Source of the DNA: CAZMNY01 sp964567745 | GTDB lineage: Bacteria > Planctomycetota > Planctomycetia > Pirellulales > Pirellulaceae | Reading direction: 5' to 3' | Assembly (NCBI GenBank): GCA_964567745.1 | Contig: CAZMNY010000041.1 | Location: forward strand, 15,938-79,937 | DNA: 64,000 nucleotides | Part shown: in pieces, positions 27,289-36,764 of the stretch | How positions within the stretch are numbered: the first letter of the stretch is position 1 | How the letters are laid out: every line of letters starts with the position of its first letter | Notes under the pieces: model-generated | What the model was told of the DNA's origin: nothing | What the model saw: only the letters and a program-made list of their open reading frames with translations | The model's database searches: none | Program-made: the position numbers and the translations under genes

Positions 27289-30051
27289 ATGTCGTGGCCT
27301 CTAATTTCAGACTTCAGTCGCGTGATTCGCAACCCGAAGGTTGCGTTCAAAGATCCAGATTTGAAAGCGTGTGAGGTGGAAGTCGATCACCTCGGTCAGC
27401 CGCGGCCTCGATCGGGTAACTTCGCCACGGTCTATCGCGGCTTTTGTGCCGACGGAAGCGAGCTGGCCATTCGCGTCTTCAATCGGCGGGCTGATGAACG
27501 CCGTGAACGATACGCCGCGTGCAGCGAGTTCTTCAAGGAGCATCCGCTTCACTGCATGCTGCCGTTCCACTATGCGGAAAAGGGAGTGCGGTCTGCGTCC
27601 GACGGCAAGATGTACCCGCTGGTGACGATGGATTGGGTCGATGGGTTAACGCTCTTCGAGTGGGTCAAGGCGCGTTGCAAGGAAGACTATCGCGAAGCGC
27701 TTCGGATTGGCGCCGATGTCTGGCTACAGTTGGTGACGGAGCTCCGAGAGGCCGGTGTCGCTCATGGCGACTTGCAGCATGGCAACGTGATGGTAACGCG
27801 TGACGGGCATTTCAAACTGGTCGATTACGATTGCTTGGCCGTGCCCGATCTGATGGGCAGAAAGAATTTGGAGATCGGCCTGCCGCCCTACCAACACCCT
27901 CAGCGCAACGCGGAAACGGTCCTGTGCGCCGATCTGGATAATTTTTCCGCCTTGATGATCTACACGGTGTTGCGTGCGCTTGCGGCGCAGCCTTCGCTGT
28001 GGTTTGAGTTTGTCGAGGCGGCGGACTACGACAAGCTTCTTTTCCGTCTCGAGGATTTTCAATCGCCGGCCGAGTCGCGTCTTTACGCGACGTTATTGAA
28101 TTCGCCCGATCCGATCGTTCGCGGATTGGTCCACAATCTCTTCCAGTTCGCCGCCGCGCCCACGGATCAGACGCCTTCGGTTGACGATGTTTTGCTCTGG
28201 TCGAGTTCGCTCACCGAACTCATTCAGAATGGCGATTGGGATCGTGTGGTTCGGCGAGTCGAACGTTTGCGACCGGGCGAACAGATTCCGCCTGAGTACC
28301 ATGCCCATGTCGCTTCGGCCCGACACCGAGTCAACCTCCGTGAGGCGATGCAAACGGCGTTTGACGCGGGCGATGAAACAGAACTTGCCAGGCTGAATGA
28401 ACCGGAGTTGCTTCAGGGCTATGCGGCGGCGGCGGACATCGCCGAGAAAGCATTGATGGCCGAGCAGGCGGCCCGCGTCGTTGAAGTACTCAAGTCGTCG
28501 CTCGAACTGCGTTGCTGGGATGCGTTCACGAAGACTTGGCGAGAGAACGAGAGTGTTCTGGCTGGACGTCCGAGCGGCGAACCGTTGCGGCACGAGTTTC
28601 AGCAGCTTGAATCGGTTTCGAAACTCCGGAGTCTGCTCGTCGACACGGATTCGGATGATGCGAAAGTACTTTCGATCTGGCGTTTGATTCGAGCAGCCGG
28701 CGGCCACGAGACGGCGCTTCCGCTAAAACCTCAAGTCGAGAAACGCGCTGCCCGGCAACGGTTCTTCACCGCGTGGGAAGCGGTCATGAAGCAGGCTCAC
28801 GGCAATCCATCGCTGAAAAAAGACAAGCAGATGATAGCGTCTTGGGTCGCCCAGCACTTCGACGGTTGGCCCAAAGCCGAGGCAAGGCGGCCCCATTACG
28901 ACGCCGCCTTGGCTCGAGTCGCCCAGTTTGAGCGGTTTCAAAGTTTGGCGGAAGAGCAGGGCGCCGAAGCCGAAAAGACGCTACTCGGCGTCGCGCAACA
29001 ATTGACGCTGGATTACCACCCCTTAGTCGAAGAGCGCGCCAAAGCCGCGCTCAAGCGAGTGAAGACGCATCAGAAGTTTGCCCACCGAGCGTCCTCGGCG
29101 AAAACGGAGGAGCAAGTCATCGAGCTGTGGCGTCGACTCGAGGAAACTGGCGAATCGGAATTCGCTGGCGACGACCTTCGCGCTCGGTATGAAATGGCGC
29201 AGAAGAGGATTCCCTTGCTCAACAAGATAAAGGGACTCGCCTCGCTGCCTCCCGATGCTGCGGATCAAGGCTTGCTCGATGTTTGGGACGTCGAGTTGTT
29301 TGAGGATTGTCGCGAGGCTGACGTGTGGCGTCCTCGCTATGCGTCGGCGCTCGAACGCTCGCGAATATTCAAGCGAATCGAGGACGCTCTCGAGTCGGGT
29401 GATTCTGAAGCCGCCAGGCGTTTGACTACAGCCTCGTGCCTCAAAGGCATTGCGCTTCCTCGCTACATCCGTGAGAAACTGAAGCAAGCTGCGGACGAGG
29501 AGATTCAGCAGACGGTTCGACAGAAAAATGCACTGCTCGAATCATTGTTGGGAAATGATCGCAAGCGTTTTGTCGAACAGTTCGACCTCGGTTTGCTCCG
29601 CGAAATCTGCACCAAGTCCCCGCATCACGAACACATTGTCGAGACGTGGACGCGCAGCGAACTCGCGCCGGTCTTCGTCGAGTCACTAAGTTCGTTTGCC
29701 GTTGCACAAACGGAGACTGGCGGTTTTCACGCGGCTTGGAACTGGCCGGAGAAATTCGCGGCCGTTCGAATTTGGTTGGCCGTTGTCAATAAGCAGCCGG
29801 ATGAGAAGACGCGTATCGACTTGATCGAATCGGTGTACGCCGCCATGGTCTACCGCAAGGGATGGCTGGCCGACGGCGAAGGACATTCCATTGCCTTCAA
29901 CGAAGAATGGGCCGACCACCACGTCGCCGTATGGGGCGTTTTCGATTTGGGCTTCCAGAAGATCTACTCGCCCTGCGTTCCCTTGGGCCAACTCACCGCG
30001 CCCAAAAAGACACGCAACTGGAGCCTCTTCCGCCGTGGCGAGAAGTCATAG
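27289..30051 (+). CDS. atypical protein kinase-like protein of the TerY-P type
   Basis: A 920-residue protein. Residues about 40-300 are a kinase-like fold: glycine-loop equivalent GNFATVYRG, LAIRVF with Arg62 at the usual lysine position, HGDLQHGN at 159-166 (Asp161, Asn166), DYD at 179-181 in place of DFG, and GLPPYQHPQ. To my knowledge the same Arg and HGDLQHGN pattern marks kinases of the TerY-phosphorylation triads, whose other members are a VWA protein and a PP2C phosphatase. Both are encoded at 35.9-37.6 kb. Residues about 320-800 are helical repeats rich in Glu, Ala and Arg, and the C-terminal 130 residues form an unrecognised domain. Catalytic activity is uncertain. Confidence 0.75.
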   Translation: MSWPLISDFSRVIRNPKVAFKDPDLKACEVEVDHLGQPRPRSGNFATVYRGFCADGSELAIRVFNRRADERRERYAACSEFFKEHPLHCMLPFHYAEKGVRSASDGKMYPLVTMDWVDGLTLFEWVKARCKEDYREALRIGADVWLQLVTELREAGVAHGDLQHGNVMVTRDGHFKLVDYDCLAVPDLMGRKNLEIGLPPYQHPQRNAETVLCADLDNFSALMIYTVLRALAAQPSLWFEFVEAADYDKLLFRLEDFQSPAESRLYATLLNSPDPIVRGLVHNLFQFAAAPTDQTPSVDDVLLWSSSLTELIQNGDWDRVVRRVERLRPGEQIPPEYHAHVASARHRVNLREAMQTAFDAGDETELARLNEPELLQGYAAAADIAEKALMAEQAARVVEVLKSSLELRCWDAFTKTWRENESVLAGRPSGEPLRHEFQQLESVSKLRSLLVDTDSDDAKVLSIWRLIRAAGGHETALPLKPQVEKRAARQRFFTAWEAVMKQAHGNPSLKKDKQMIASWVAQHFDGWPKAEARRPHYDAALARVAQFERFQSLAEEQGAEAEKTLLGVAQQLTLDYHPLVEERAKAALKRVKTHQKFAHRASSAKTEEQVIELWRRLEETGESEFAGDDLRARYEMAQKRIPLLNKIKGLASLPPDAADQGLLDVWDVELFEDCREADVWRPRYASALERSRIFKRIEDALESGDSEAARRLTTASCLKGIALPRYIREKLKQAADEEIQQTVRQKNALLESLLGNDRKRFVEQFDLGLLREICTKSPHHEHIVETWTRSELAPVFVESLSSFAVAQTETGGFHAAWNWPEKFAAVRIWLAVVNKQPDEKTRIDLIESVYAAMVYRKGWLADGEGHSIAFNEEWADHHVAVWGVFDLGFQKIYSPCVPLGQLTAPKKTRNWSLFRRGEKS

Positions 30052-30088
30052 TCGCCTTTCGTCATAGTCGCCTTTCGCTCCGCGAAAG
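30045..30088. repeat. REP-like hairpin with a 16-bp tandem duplication
   Basis: CTTTCGC TCC GCGAAAG (30072-30088) is a perfect 7-bp stem with a 3-base loop. Just before it a 16-bp unit, GTCATAGTCGCCTTTC, is present twice (30045-30060 and 30061-30076), and the first copy covers the stop codon of the kinase-like gene. An inverted copy of the hairpin with its flank lies at 30280-30301. Confidence 0.6.
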
Positions 30089-30279
30089 TGGCGCGACTGG
30101 CAATGCGCCCTACCAGCATCGCCAAACGGATCATTTTGACCAGCAACGATAGAAAGCAACTCGGGAGCGTCGCTGACAAAAGGGCTGGTGAGTCGGCCTG
30201 CCGCGCGTGGCGTCTCGTTCTCGCCCTGTCTCTCACGCGTTGGAGGTAAGACGCTCGGCTTGTTCTTGGTACGACGCTG

Positions 30280-30301
30280 CTTTCGCGGAGCGAAAGGCGA
30301 C
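30280..30301. repeat. inverted REP-like hairpin copy
   Basis: CTTTCGC GGA GCGAAAG followed by GCGAC is the exact reverse complement, over 22 bases, of 30067-30088. The two copies, facing each other 190 bp apart between convergent genes, look like a REPIN-type pair. They may also end transcription from both sides. Confidence 0.6.
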
Positions 30302-30305
30302 GTGC

Positions 30306-30821
30306 CTACTCGGTCCAGCCCGTTCTGAACCAGGGAATGTCGATGTCAAAGTCGAGCCGCGAGCGCAGGCTGAGTTGTGCGGCGTGGTGTTGAATGTGGC
30401 GCATGTTGTAGGGATGCAGTTCTGCGCGAGTGAAGCTGCGGCGCTCGAATCCGCTGGGGCCGGAGAGTACGGTTTCCGTCTCGGAACCGATCACGCGATC
30501 CGCTTTTCCGCGGACAAATTGCACGTATTCGAGCACGTCCGCTTTGTCGTAAAGCGACTCGGGTTCGCGATCTTGCAGCTCTTCGTAGTCTCGAAACATC
30601 GCCTTGTGTTGCAGGTGAAACGGTTGTTGCTCGAGACCTTCCTCGTTGGGTTGGAGATAGTAGTCGGCGAAGAACAGCGTGTGGAAGGCGACTTGGCAAA
30701 AGATGCGACCGCCAACAGGCGCGTTCCAGGCGGAATAGGGGCAAGCTTCGATGCAGGCATTCAAAGTACAGAGGGCTGCGCTGAACTGATTCTGCGTTAA
30801 CTTTCGATAGACGTCCAGCAT
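30306..30821 (-). CDS. DinB-superfamily protein
   Basis: A 171-residue protein with the four-helix DinB/YfiT-like pattern. The likely metal ligands are His in VAFHTLFFADYYL and two histidines in HPYNMRHIQHHAAQL. DinB-like proteins include thiol-dependent transferases (bacillithiol or mycothiol S-transferases) and many uncharacterised members, so no reaction is assigned. It starts six bases after the stop of the upstream CxxCH gene, with GGAGTG as ribosome-binding site inside that junction, so the pair is co-translated. Confidence 0.7.
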   Translation of the reverse strand: MLDVYRKLTQNQFSAALCTLNACIEACPYSAWNAPVGGRIFCQVAFHTLFFADYYLQPNEEGLEQQPFHLQHKAMFRDYEELQDREPESLYDKADVLEYVQFVRGKADRVIGSETETVLSGPSGFERRSFTRAELHPYNMRHIQHHAAQLSLRSRLDFDIDIPWFRTGWTE

Positions 30822-30827
30822 TGGCGG

Positions 30828-31940
30828 TCACTCCTTCGATGCCAGTGTCTTGACCGGCCAACCCGGCAATTCGTCACAAGCTTGCAGACCGAGCACGGCG
30901 AACGCGGTGCCGAAATTGGTCATGTAGTGTCGGCTATCTTTGGTTGGCGATGCCGTGTACCACTTGCCGCTTTCGCGCTGGTTCGACTTGAGCCAACGGA
31001 CTCCTTTTTGAAGTCGGTTATCGGATGCGGGCAAACCGAGTTCGCGGCAGACAATCAGGGCGAGGCCCGTGCCGTATGCGTCGCTCGTCTTCGTGTCATG
31101 CGGCAAGTCGTCTTTCCTCTTGAACGCGTCCCAGCCAGCGAACATTTGCGGCGTGGACCAGCCTCCGTCTGGGCGTTGATTCTTGAGCAGTTGATCGCGG
31201 ACGGCGTCGCGTTGCTTGTCCGTCATCAAACCATCGACCCGCACCGACGCCCAGGCCAGCATGACTCGGTGATGAAACGCGAGCGGGGGATTCGATTCAA
31301 GGAATTTGCGGAGACGACTCAATCCCGCTTTGGCCTCGGCCGTTTCGGCGTAGTTGTCCGGCGCCATGCCGACCGTGATGGCCGCCAATGTCGCTCCGTA
31401 GTGAGAGTCCGATTCCATGGGAGGCCAACCGCAAAGCAGCCATTTCCAATCGCCTTGTTCGTTTTGCGTCTTCCACATTATGTCGAGAGCTCGACGCGTA
31501 GTGGGTTGTAACCGGCCGCTTGTTTGAGCGTCGTTCCACACGAGCCCCGAGGCGACTACCACCGCGTAAACGCCCTGCTTGGGGACCGATTTGGCCCATC
31601 GCTTCGTGACATACTCTTCGTAGAACTTGCGGACTTCGCCGGAATCGTTTCCAGCTTCGCTGAGTGCGGGGCGAGCGAACAAGTATCCCATGTTGGTGTG
31701 GCACGTCGCACATTTTCGGCTCTTCTGCCAGTGCAGCGCAGCCGTTTCCATATAGCGAGCTGCAGAGACGGGCGAGAACGATTTGGCGAGCGGCTCGTCA
31801 CCGCTAATCTTGCCCGGGTCTTTAACCGTCGCCAACTCAATCGGTTTTTCCGCAGCTGCGAATGGCGCCGTCAGAAACAGAGCTAAGCAGCCAAGTGTCA
31901 GCTGACGGAAGAAGCGTACGAGATTCGTCTTTCGGGCCAT
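30828..31940 (-). CDS. exported CxxCH protein with terpenoid-cyclase-like repeats
   Basis: A 370-residue protein. A signal peptide (LTLGCLALFLTAPFAAA) is followed by a single CATCH motif, a c-type heme attachment site, near residue 77. The rest is made of helical repeats like those of squalene/terpenoid cyclases (QNEQGDWKW, NQRPDGGWST, NQRESGKWYT). The combination is frequent in planctomycetes but its role is unknown. A periplasmic electron carrier or redox-linked binding protein is possible. First gene of a two-gene unit with the DinB gene, transcribed opposite to the flanking genes. Confidence 0.75.
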   Translation of the reverse strand: MARKTNLVRFFRQLTLGCLALFLTAPFAAAEKPIELATVKDPGKISGDEPLAKSFSPVSAARYMETAALHWQKSRKCATCHTNMGYLFARPALSEAGNDSGEVRKFYEEYVTKRWAKSVPKQGVYAVVVASGLVWNDAQTSGRLQPTTRRALDIMWKTQNEQGDWKWLLCGWPPMESDSHYGATLAAITVGMAPDNYAETAEAKAGLSRLRKFLESNPPLAFHHRVMLAWASVRVDGLMTDKQRDAVRDQLLKNQRPDGGWSTPQMFAGWDAFKRKDDLPHDTKTSDAYGTGLALIVCRELGLPASDNRLQKGVRWLKSNQRESGKWYTASPTKDSRHYMTNFGTAFAVLGLQACDELPGWPVKTLASKE

Positions 31941-32268
31941 TGAGAAAATCCTCGCATGAGGGACTGTGTTGGTCTGGTCATCACGGACGCTGGATTATAG
32001 CCGACTCACCCCGAGCTTACTCGTTTAACCCGTGGCCGAAGGCAAGGCCGCCCATTAAGTCGCATCGTTTGCCCCGGCGCCGCAGGCAAGATCTCTGTGC
32101 TCAAGTCGAATATTACCGCCTGCCTATGGGCTAGACGACGGTTCGATACGTGCGGACGCTCGCAGATTTTTCGCTTTTCCACTGTGCCCTTGCGCATCGG
32201 CCGCGTTTAAACTGAATGCTGACTTCATCATGGCTCCGCACCTTGAGATTTTCTTGTCTGGAAACACT
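31941..32268. other. divergent intergenic region
   Basis: About 330 bp between divergent genes. I see no gene, no clear promoter hexamers and no repeat. It should carry the promoters of both the CxxCH gene and the tricorn-like gene. Confidence 0.4.
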
Positions 32269-35200
32269 ATGTCCAAAACTGTTCTGCGCGCACCCTTGTT
32301 GGCTCTGTGTGGTTTGCTACTCTCTGGCGTCCTTGCAGATGGTGCCGATCAGCCGATTCGATTGGCACGGGATCCCGCGTTGTCGCCCGATGGAAAGCGA
32401 TTGGCGTTTTCTTGGAACGGCGATATCTGGCTGGCGGGCGCAAACGGCGGTGTCGCAAGGCGATTAACTGATTCCAGCGCCCGCGACACCCGCCCTGTGT
32501 TTTCGCCGGACGGAAAACAACTGGCGTTGATCAGCGACCGCAGCGGAGCGTCGCAGGTGCACGTCGTCAATGTTGGCGGCGGAGTCCCTCAACAACTTAC
32601 GTTTCATTCCGACGGGTGCTCGCTTGAGCAATGGAACAACGAATCGATGCTGATTCGCGCCAGCCGAGATCATTTTTGGCGCAAATCAGAACGGTTCTTT
32701 CAAATCAAGCCAAGCCCGCGCTCTCGAGAAGAGATCGTGTTCGACGCGTATGGCAGCGAAGGTCGAATGTCTCGCGATGGAAAGAAAATACTCTTTGTGC
32801 GCGAGGGCGTTCGCGGATACCGCAAAGGATATAAGGGCAGCCAGGCGGGTCAGGTCTGGATGTACGACTTGGAGACCAAGAAGTTCACGATGCTCGCCAA
32901 TCCAGAGCAGGGCGCCCGTTATCCGTTTTGGCATCCCAATGGCAAGGAGTTCTTCTACGTTGGCGCCCAAGGCGGCGCATTCGATATCTACCGTCGCGAC
33001 CTCAAGAGCGGCAAAGAGAAGCAACTGACCAAATTTGTCGACGATGATTCCGTGCTGATGCCGACAATCTCGAGGAACGGAAAGGTGATCGTCTTTCGCC
33101 GCGGATTCGAGTTCTATCGAATCAGTGTCGACAAACCTCAGCGGCCCACGCGGATCCGTCTCGTTCACCGCGGCGATGAGATTCAGCGAAGCGAAACCCA
33201 CAACGTGTTGTCGTCAGCCTCGGCGGCGGCTTTCTCAAGAGACGGGCTGGAAGTCGCCTTTGTCGCCGGCGGCGATCTCTGGGTGATGGATACCGTGCTC
33301 AAAGAACCCAAACAAATCACCGACACGCCTGAACTCGAGAGCTCCCCAACGTTCTCGCCCAAAGGAGATGAGATTTGGTACGTCAGCGACACTGGCGGGA
33401 AGAGCGATATATGGAAGGCGAGTCGCAAGAACTCGGACGAATACTGGTGGCAGAATGACGAGTTCGCATTGACCCAAGTTACTAACGACAGCGAACAGGA
33501 AACTGAGCTTACTTGGAGCCCCACGGGCAAGCAGTTGGCATTCCTCAAGGGACGCGGTGACTTATGGCTCATGGACGCCGACGGCAAGAACGCCAAGTGT
33601 TTGCTGAAGTCTTGGAATTCGCCCGATTTCGATTGGTCGCCAGACGGCAAGTGGATGGTATACGCCGTGAGCGACAACGATTTCAATCGCGACATTTTTA
33701 TTCACCCCATCGACGGGTCGCGCGCTCCGTTCAATCTTTCGCGGCACCCCGACAACGACTTTGGCCCGGTTTGGTCGCCCGATGGCAAAATGATCGCGTT
33801 CACCGGGCGACGAGTTGGCTCGGAGACCGACATCTATTACGTGCAATTGCAGAAATCCGAAAGCGAAATCTCCTCGCGCGACAAACTCATCAAGCAGGCG
33901 CTCGAGAAAATCAAGAAGACTCGCAAGACGCCCTCCAAGCCGAGCGCAAAACCAGCGGCGGCAAAACCTCCGGCAGCAAAGGCTGACCCGGCCAAGCCTG
34001 ACCCGGCAAAGGCACCAGCGAAACCCGCTGCAAAACCCACAGGCAAACCTGCAGCAGGCAAGATTGAGCCCAAGGGAAACGACGACTCGAAGACGGACAG
34101 CAAAGCGCCTGCTGAGAAACCGGCTGAGAAGAAACTTCCCGAGGTTAAAATCGACTTCGACGATCTCGCACTGCGCGTCAAACGGATTTCGATCAGCGAT
34201 GCCAGCGAAGGCGGGCTCTTCTGGTCGCACGACTCGAAGAAGCTGGCATTCGCCGCGAGCATCAACGGCAAACGCGGGCTTTACACCATTTCGCCACCGT
34301 CGAGCAACACGCCAAAGCTACTTAGCACGACGGTCGGTGCCAATCCGAGATGGATTTCGCAAGGCAATCAGATCGTGTGGCTTGTTTCCGGCAAGCCGTC
34401 CTCGCTCAGTTCGACTGGGCAGTCGACTTCTTACGCCTTCAGCGCGAAACAGAAATTGAATCTCGCAGCGCGGAACAAGGTCGTCTTCGATTTGTGTTGG
34501 CGAGAAATGCGAGACAACTGGTACGACGAGAAACTCAACAACAGAAACTGGGCGCAGGTTCGTCGCAAGTACGCGCCCATGGCCGCTGAGGCTGTCGACA
34601 ACGCGACGCTCTCTGCTGTCGTCAATATGATGTTGGGAGAACTCAACGGCTCACACCTTGGATTCTTCATGCGAGGCAGTGCGGGTTCGACCGGCGGTCC
34701 TAAATGGCGAGACACGACGGCCCATTTCGGCGTTCGCTACGATGACGCGTTCATGGGGCCCGGCCTGAAGATCAAGGACGTGATTCGCAATAGCCCGGCA
34801 ACGAGAGAAGGCAGCCGTCTTCGCAGCGGCGAGGTCATTCTCTCGATCGACGGAACCGACGTCGACCCGGCGATTGAAATGACGTCGGTGCTGAATGGCG
34901 ATCTCAAACGCGACATCGTCCTTCAGGTGAAGAACGAAAAAGGCGAGACGCGAAAAGTCATGATTCGACCGATTAGCTTTGGCTCGGCGCGTTCGCTGTT
35001 GTACGAACAGTGGATTTATGATTCTCAACAAGACGTCGAGAAAGCCTCTAAAGGCAAATTTGCCTACGTGCATATTCAAGGAATGAATATGACCAGTTTC
35101 TATCGTTTCGAACGCGAGCTGTTCGCGGAGGCTTCGGGTAAAGACGGTTTGATCATCGACGTGAGAGAAAACGGGGGCGGGTCGACGACGGACCATCTGC

Positions 35201-35667
35201 TCACCATCCTGACTCAGCCGAGCCACGCGATCACCGTGCCGCGCGGAGGCGGGCGCGGGTATCCTCACGATCGTCGAGTCTATGCAACGTGGTCGAAGCC
35301 CATTGTGGTTCTCTGCAACCAGAACAGCTTTAGCAATGCGGAAATCTTTAGCCACTCGGTCAAGACGCTGGGGCGGGGCAAAGTTGTTGGCGTTCCCACG
35401 GCGGGCGGCGTGATCAGTACGGGCGGAACGATGATTTCCGACGTCGGGTTTTTGCGGATGCCGTTTCGAGGTTGGTTCTTGCTCGACGGCAAAGATATGG
35501 AGCTCAACGGATGCGTGCCGCACCACATTGTTTGGCCGCAGCCGGGCGACATGCCAAAAAACAAAGACGCCCAGTTGAGCAAAGCGATGGAGGTCTTGAG
35601 CAAAGACGTGAAGGCCTGGGCGGGTCGCCCCAAAGTCAAGCTGATCCGAGCGAGTGAATTGCGGTAG
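32269..35667 (+). CDS. tricorn-like peptidase (beta-propellers, PDZ, S41 domain)
   Basis: A 1,132-residue exported peptidase. The signal peptide is LLALCGLLLSGVLADGA. PD40-type propeller repeats follow (DPALSPDGKRLAF, RPVFSPDGKQLAL, and SPTFSPKGDEIWY further on). A PDZ domain is visible near GSRLRSGEVILSIDGTDV, and the S41 catalytic region near NSFSNAEIF (residues about 1019-1027), with VPTAGGVISTGG after it. Residues about 554-624 are an Ala/Pro/Lys/Asp-rich insert, probably a flexible linker between propellers. The family degrades peptides, and the signal implies action in the periplasm. ATG 32269 is chosen over 32230 because the signal peptide begins there. Confidence 0.9.
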   Translation: MSKTVLRAPLLALCGLLLSGVLADGADQPIRLARDPALSPDGKRLAFSWNGDIWLAGANGGVARRLTDSSARDTRPVFSPDGKQLALISDRSGASQVHVVNVGGGVPQQLTFHSDGCSLEQWNNESMLIRASRDHFWRKSERFFQIKPSPRSREEIVFDAYGSEGRMSRDGKKILFVREGVRGYRKGYKGSQAGQVWMYDLETKKFTMLANPEQGARYPFWHPNGKEFFYVGAQGGAFDIYRRDLKSGKEKQLTKFVDDDSVLMPTISRNGKVIVFRRGFEFYRISVDKPQRPTRIRLVHRGDEIQRSETHNVLSSASAAAFSRDGLEVAFVAGGDLWVMDTVLKEPKQITDTPELESSPTFSPKGDEIWYVSDTGGKSDIWKASRKNSDEYWWQNDEFALTQVTNDSEQETELTWSPTGKQLAFLKGRGDLWLMDADGKNAKCLLKSWNSPDFDWSPDGKWMVYAVSDNDFNRDIFIHPIDGSRAPFNLSRHPDNDFGPVWSPDGKMIAFTGRRVGSETDIYYVQLQKSESEISSRDKLIKQALEKIKKTRKTPSKPSAKPAAAKPPAAKADPAKPDPAKAPAKPAAKPTGKPAAGKIEPKGNDDSKTDSKAPAEKPAEKKLPEVKIDFDDLALRVKRISISDASEGGLFWSHDSKKLAFAASINGKRGLYTISPPSSNTPKLLSTTVGANPRWISQGNQIVWLVSGKPSSLSSTGQSTSYAFSAKQKLNLAARNKVVFDLCWREMRDNWYDEKLNNRNWAQVRRKYAPMAAEAVDNATLSAVVNMMLGELNGSHLGFFMRGSAGSTGGPKWRDTTAHFGVRYDDAFMGPGLKIKDVIRNSPATREGSRLRSGEVILSIDGTDVDPAIEMTSVLNGDLKRDIVLQVKNEKGETRKVMIRPISFGSARSLLYEQWIYDSQQDVEKASKGKFAYVHIQGMNMTSFYRFERELFAEASGKDGLIIDVRENGGGSTTDHLLTILTQPSHAITVPRGGGRGYPHDRRVYATWSKPIVVLCNQNSFSNAEIFSHSVKTLGRGKVVGVPTAGGVISTGGTMISDVGFLRMPFRGWFLLDGKDMELNGCVPHHIVWPQPGDMPKNKDAQLSKAMEVLSKDVKAWAGRPKVKLIRASELR

Positions 35668-35901
35668 TTCTCTTCGCTTGGTTGTCATCGATTCGTTCGC
35701 TAGGTGCGAATTGGTCGGCGCGCGGATACTTCGGCGCTGGTCGATCACGCGCTCGTAGTGCGCAATGGTGTCGAGACTCGTCGCGCCCGCTTGCCAAGGC
35801 GCGGAGGCTGGTTGCATAATGAGGAGCAAGACGACGGTATCGTAGCGTGCGAGTAAAACGTTTCAGGCTGGGAGATTGCTGCCTTGTCGTATCAACGCGA
35901 A

Positions 35902-36741
35902 ATGAGCCGGGACCATAAGGGATGCGTCCTGTTCTTGCTGGATCAATCCTACTCGATGGTTGAGCCATTGGGCGGTAGCGGGCAAAGGAAGTGCGATCAG
36001 TTGGCCGAAGCGGTCAATGCTTGGCTGCACAACATGGCGATTCGAGCGGCCGGTGATTCCGGCATTCGCGACTGGCTCGACGTCGGCGTCATTGGTTATC
36101 GCACCGACGACAAAGCTCAGCCAATCATCGAGCCGGTGCTTCAAGGACCGCTCGCTGGACGCAAGTTGGTCTCGATTACCGATATCGGCAACCAACCCGC
36201 TCGCATCGAAACCGTGACTCAGCGTATCGAAGATGAGGACACGGGCGAGATTATTGAAGCGCCGCTCGACAATCCAGTTTGGATCGACGCGATTGCTGAA
36301 GGCAGCACGCCGATGTGCCATGTGTTGCATGAAGCTCATCTGCTTATCTCCGCCTGGATCGCCGAACACCCGGACAGTTTTCCGCCGATGGTGGTTCATA
36401 TCACGGACGGCGAGTCTCAAGACAGCGATCCGCGGCCGTATGCCGAGGCGTTGAGATCGCTGGCGACGAGTGACGGCAATTTGTTGTTGTTCAATTGCCA
36501 TCTTTCGATGGAGGCGTCGACGCCGTTTACGTTTCCGTCGCCTGGCGTCGCGTTTCCGGACAACCTTGCGGAGACTCTGTTCGAGATGTCGAGCGAGCTG
36601 CCGCCTCCGTTTTACGAAAGCGCGCTGGCCGAGGGCATTGCATTGCAACCGGGCGCGCGAGGCATGGCGTTCAATGCGGATATGGTCGTGTTGGTCAAGT
36701 TTCTTGACATGGGCACGCGGCCCGCGATGTTGCTTCGCTAA
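35902..36741 (+). CDS. TerY-like VWA domain protein
   Basis: A 279-residue, signal-less VWA protein. The metal-ion site motif DQSYS starts at Asp14, a conserved threonine is in TPMCHVLHEA, and the third element is HITDGESQD. It matches the TerY-type VWA proteins that occur with a PP2C phosphatase and a kinase. The phosphatase gene starts 23 bp downstream, and a fitting kinase-like gene ends about 5.9 kb upstream. Its likely role is as a phosphorylated or metal-dependent adaptor. ATG 35902 is preferred. A TTG at 35884 would add six residues. Confidence 0.8.
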   Translation: MSRDHKGCVLFLLDQSYSMVEPLGGSGQRKCDQLAEAVNAWLHNMAIRAAGDSGIRDWLDVGVIGYRTDDKAQPIIEPVLQGPLAGRKLVSITDIGNQPARIETVTQRIEDEDTGEIIEAPLDNPVWIDAIAEGSTPMCHVLHEAHLLISAWIAEHPDSFPPMVVHITDGESQDSDPRPYAEALRSLATSDGNLLLFNCHLSMEASTPFTFPSPGVAFPDNLAETLFEMSSELPPPFYESALAEGIALQPGARGMAFNADMVVLVKFLDMGTRPAMLLR

Positions 36742-36764
36742 GCAATAACTGGCGACAAACGAGC

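Noticed and set aside
34651..35829. 392-codon minus-strand open frame opposite the tricorn-like gene
   Set aside because: Antisense shadow of the PDZ and S41 region; no recognisable domain.
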